In this document: positions 63,307 through 64,000 of the stretch, piece after piece
Position numbering within the stretch: position 1 is the stretch's first letter
Layout: each line of letters opens with the position of its first letter
Virus record (IMG/VR): IMGVR_UViG_3300027741_000025
Span: 80,364-144,363 of that record
From: a virus
Length of the DNA stretch: 64,000 nucleotides
Strand: one strand, 5' to 3'
Notes under the pieces: generated by a model
What the model was told of the DNA's origin: nothing
What the model saw: only the letters and a program-made list of their open reading frames with translations
Database searches by the model: none
Made by a program: the position numbers and the translations under genes

Positions 63307-64000
63307 TTATATACAGGGGACATTGCAAGAAAAACAATCTGCTGCATCAGAACATCCTCCACCGCTTTGGGCAGTTGTGTTCACAAAATTATCTGATGGA
63401 CAGTTGCATTGGGGATCGCAGTTATTAGATGAAAATTGCCATTCATGGAAGGTTCTACTATAGCCATAGGTGCAATAGCCGCATGGATTTTCAACACAAC
63501 TATAATTTTCGCAATGATAGTTTGGTTGGGTGCATCCACAAGTTCCTCCGCAACCGTCTGGCAATCCGCAATATCCATCGCCATTAGAATTACCGCAATC
63601 TTTTTGGCAACATGATGAATAAGGTCCAGGATTTCCGGCACAATCCGGACAATCAAATGTGTAGGTTGCAGTAGCACCTAATGTTGAGCAACATCCCCAA
63701 TAACCAAGACCAGGAATATTTGGAGCTTTATTAGCACAAAATACATTTTGAGGACAACGAGAAGAACTTGCGCTAGCTGCACCCCAAACTAACCGAGCTC
63801 CACTATTTATACATGTTAAGACAACTGAGCACTGTGGGCATCCCGTGTCGGGTGTCGTCTCTGGTGTACCCGGTGTTGTACCCGGTGTTGTATCTGGTGG
63901 TGTACCCGGTGTTGTACCCGGTGTTGTACCCGGTGTTGTACCCGGTGTTGTACCCGGTGTTGTATCTGGTGGTGTACCCGGTGTTGTACCCGGTGTTGTA
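63307..64000 (-). CDS. Cys-rich fibre-like protein, 5' end outside the window
   Basis: The frame is open from the right edge (codon phase ending at 63999) to the stop at 63307, at least 231 residues. The visible N-terminal part is a (P-G-T-T) repeat linker, then CPQCSVVLTCINSG ... GYWGCCSTLG ... CPDCAGNPGPYSSCCQKDC and further Cys-rich blocks to the end SCNVPCI. The CxxC/CC patterns suggest disulfide or metal knots. It is related in style to the PT-linker fibres, with Gly in the linker. Confidence 0.7.
   Translation of the reverse strand, partial: TTPGTTPGTPPDTTPGTTPGTTPGTTPGTTPGTPPDTTPGTTPGTPETTPDTGCPQCSVVLTCINSGARLVWGAASASSSRCPQNVFCANKAPNIPGLGYWGCCSTLGATATYTFDCPDCAGNPGPYSSCCQKDCGNSNGDGYCGLPDGCGGTCGCTQPNYHCENYSCVENPCGYCTYGYSRTFHEWQFSSNNCDPQCNCPSDNFVNTTAQSGGGCSDAADCFSCNVPCI
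63845..64000 (-). repeat. 12-bp tandem repeats (PGTT linker)
   Basis: The plus-strand unit ggtgttgtaccc repeats with two interspersed variants (tctggtggt), encoding P-G-T-T. The array continues past the window edge. Confidence 0.9.

Overview
The window looks like a 64-kb piece of a large, AT-rich, tailed double-stranded DNA phage related to the T4-like / 'huge phage' group. The reasons are a PhoH-type ATPase, a T4 gp1-like nucleotide kinase, several nuclease and helicase genes, very long modular fibre/adhesin proteins, dense packing with ATGA-type overlaps, frequent strand switching, and no cell-type housekeeping operon. Proteins with lipoboxes, signal peptides and an MscL homologue point to a bacterial host with a cell envelope to breach, probably Gram-negative. 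The exact host cannot be read from the sequence.

Layout. 0-4.3 kb: small genes, including an Sm-like protein, a patatin-like phospholipase, a metallopeptidase and a mechanosensitive-channel (MscL) homologue. 4.4-13 kb: four fibre-like proteins with proline/threonine linkers and F5/8C-like, YVTN-propeller, LecA-like and Mtd_N-like modules. 13-26.9 kb: accessory and replication-type genes, including an AAA+ ATPase, an SNF2-type helicase, nuclease-like proteins, a CAP-domain lipoprotein, a phosphoribosyltransferase, a large two-domain glycosyltransferase, GNAT and HNH. 27-38.2 kb: the giant fibres of 1292, 649 and 1513 aa, with RCC1 propellers, plus a smaller Mtd_N-like protein. 38.3-52.8 kb: a Hel308/Ski2-like helicase, the dNMP kinase, a TnsA-like nuclease, a resolvase, RmlC, HNH, a GlsB/YeaQ protein, PhoH and a metallopeptidase. 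52.8-64 kb: a glycosyltransferase cluster, an exported trypsin-like protease, translation initiation factor IF3, a ribosomal protein bS21 homologue, a spanin-like lipoprotein, two more GT-B-like proteins and a truncated Cys-rich structural gene.

Three themes connect these genes. (1) Translation takeover: infC (IF3) and an rpsU (bS21) homologue lie about 2.4 kb apart. (2) A probable packaged-cargo set: about eight otherwise unrelated proteins begin with F-x-x-F-(L/I/F)-x-E, resembling the T4 capsid-targeting leader that is cut by the prohead protease. They include the SNF2 helicase, two metallopeptidase-fold proteins and several unknowns. (3) A promoter-like octamer TATATAA(A/T) sits 2-28 nt upstream of at least a dozen start codons, often only 2-8 nt away, which hints at late promoters giving leaderless or nearly leaderless mRNAs. 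The adhesin genes are built from shared, shuffled modules joined by tandem-repeat linkers that could vary in length by slippage.

All function calls rest on reading motifs by eye. No database search was run.
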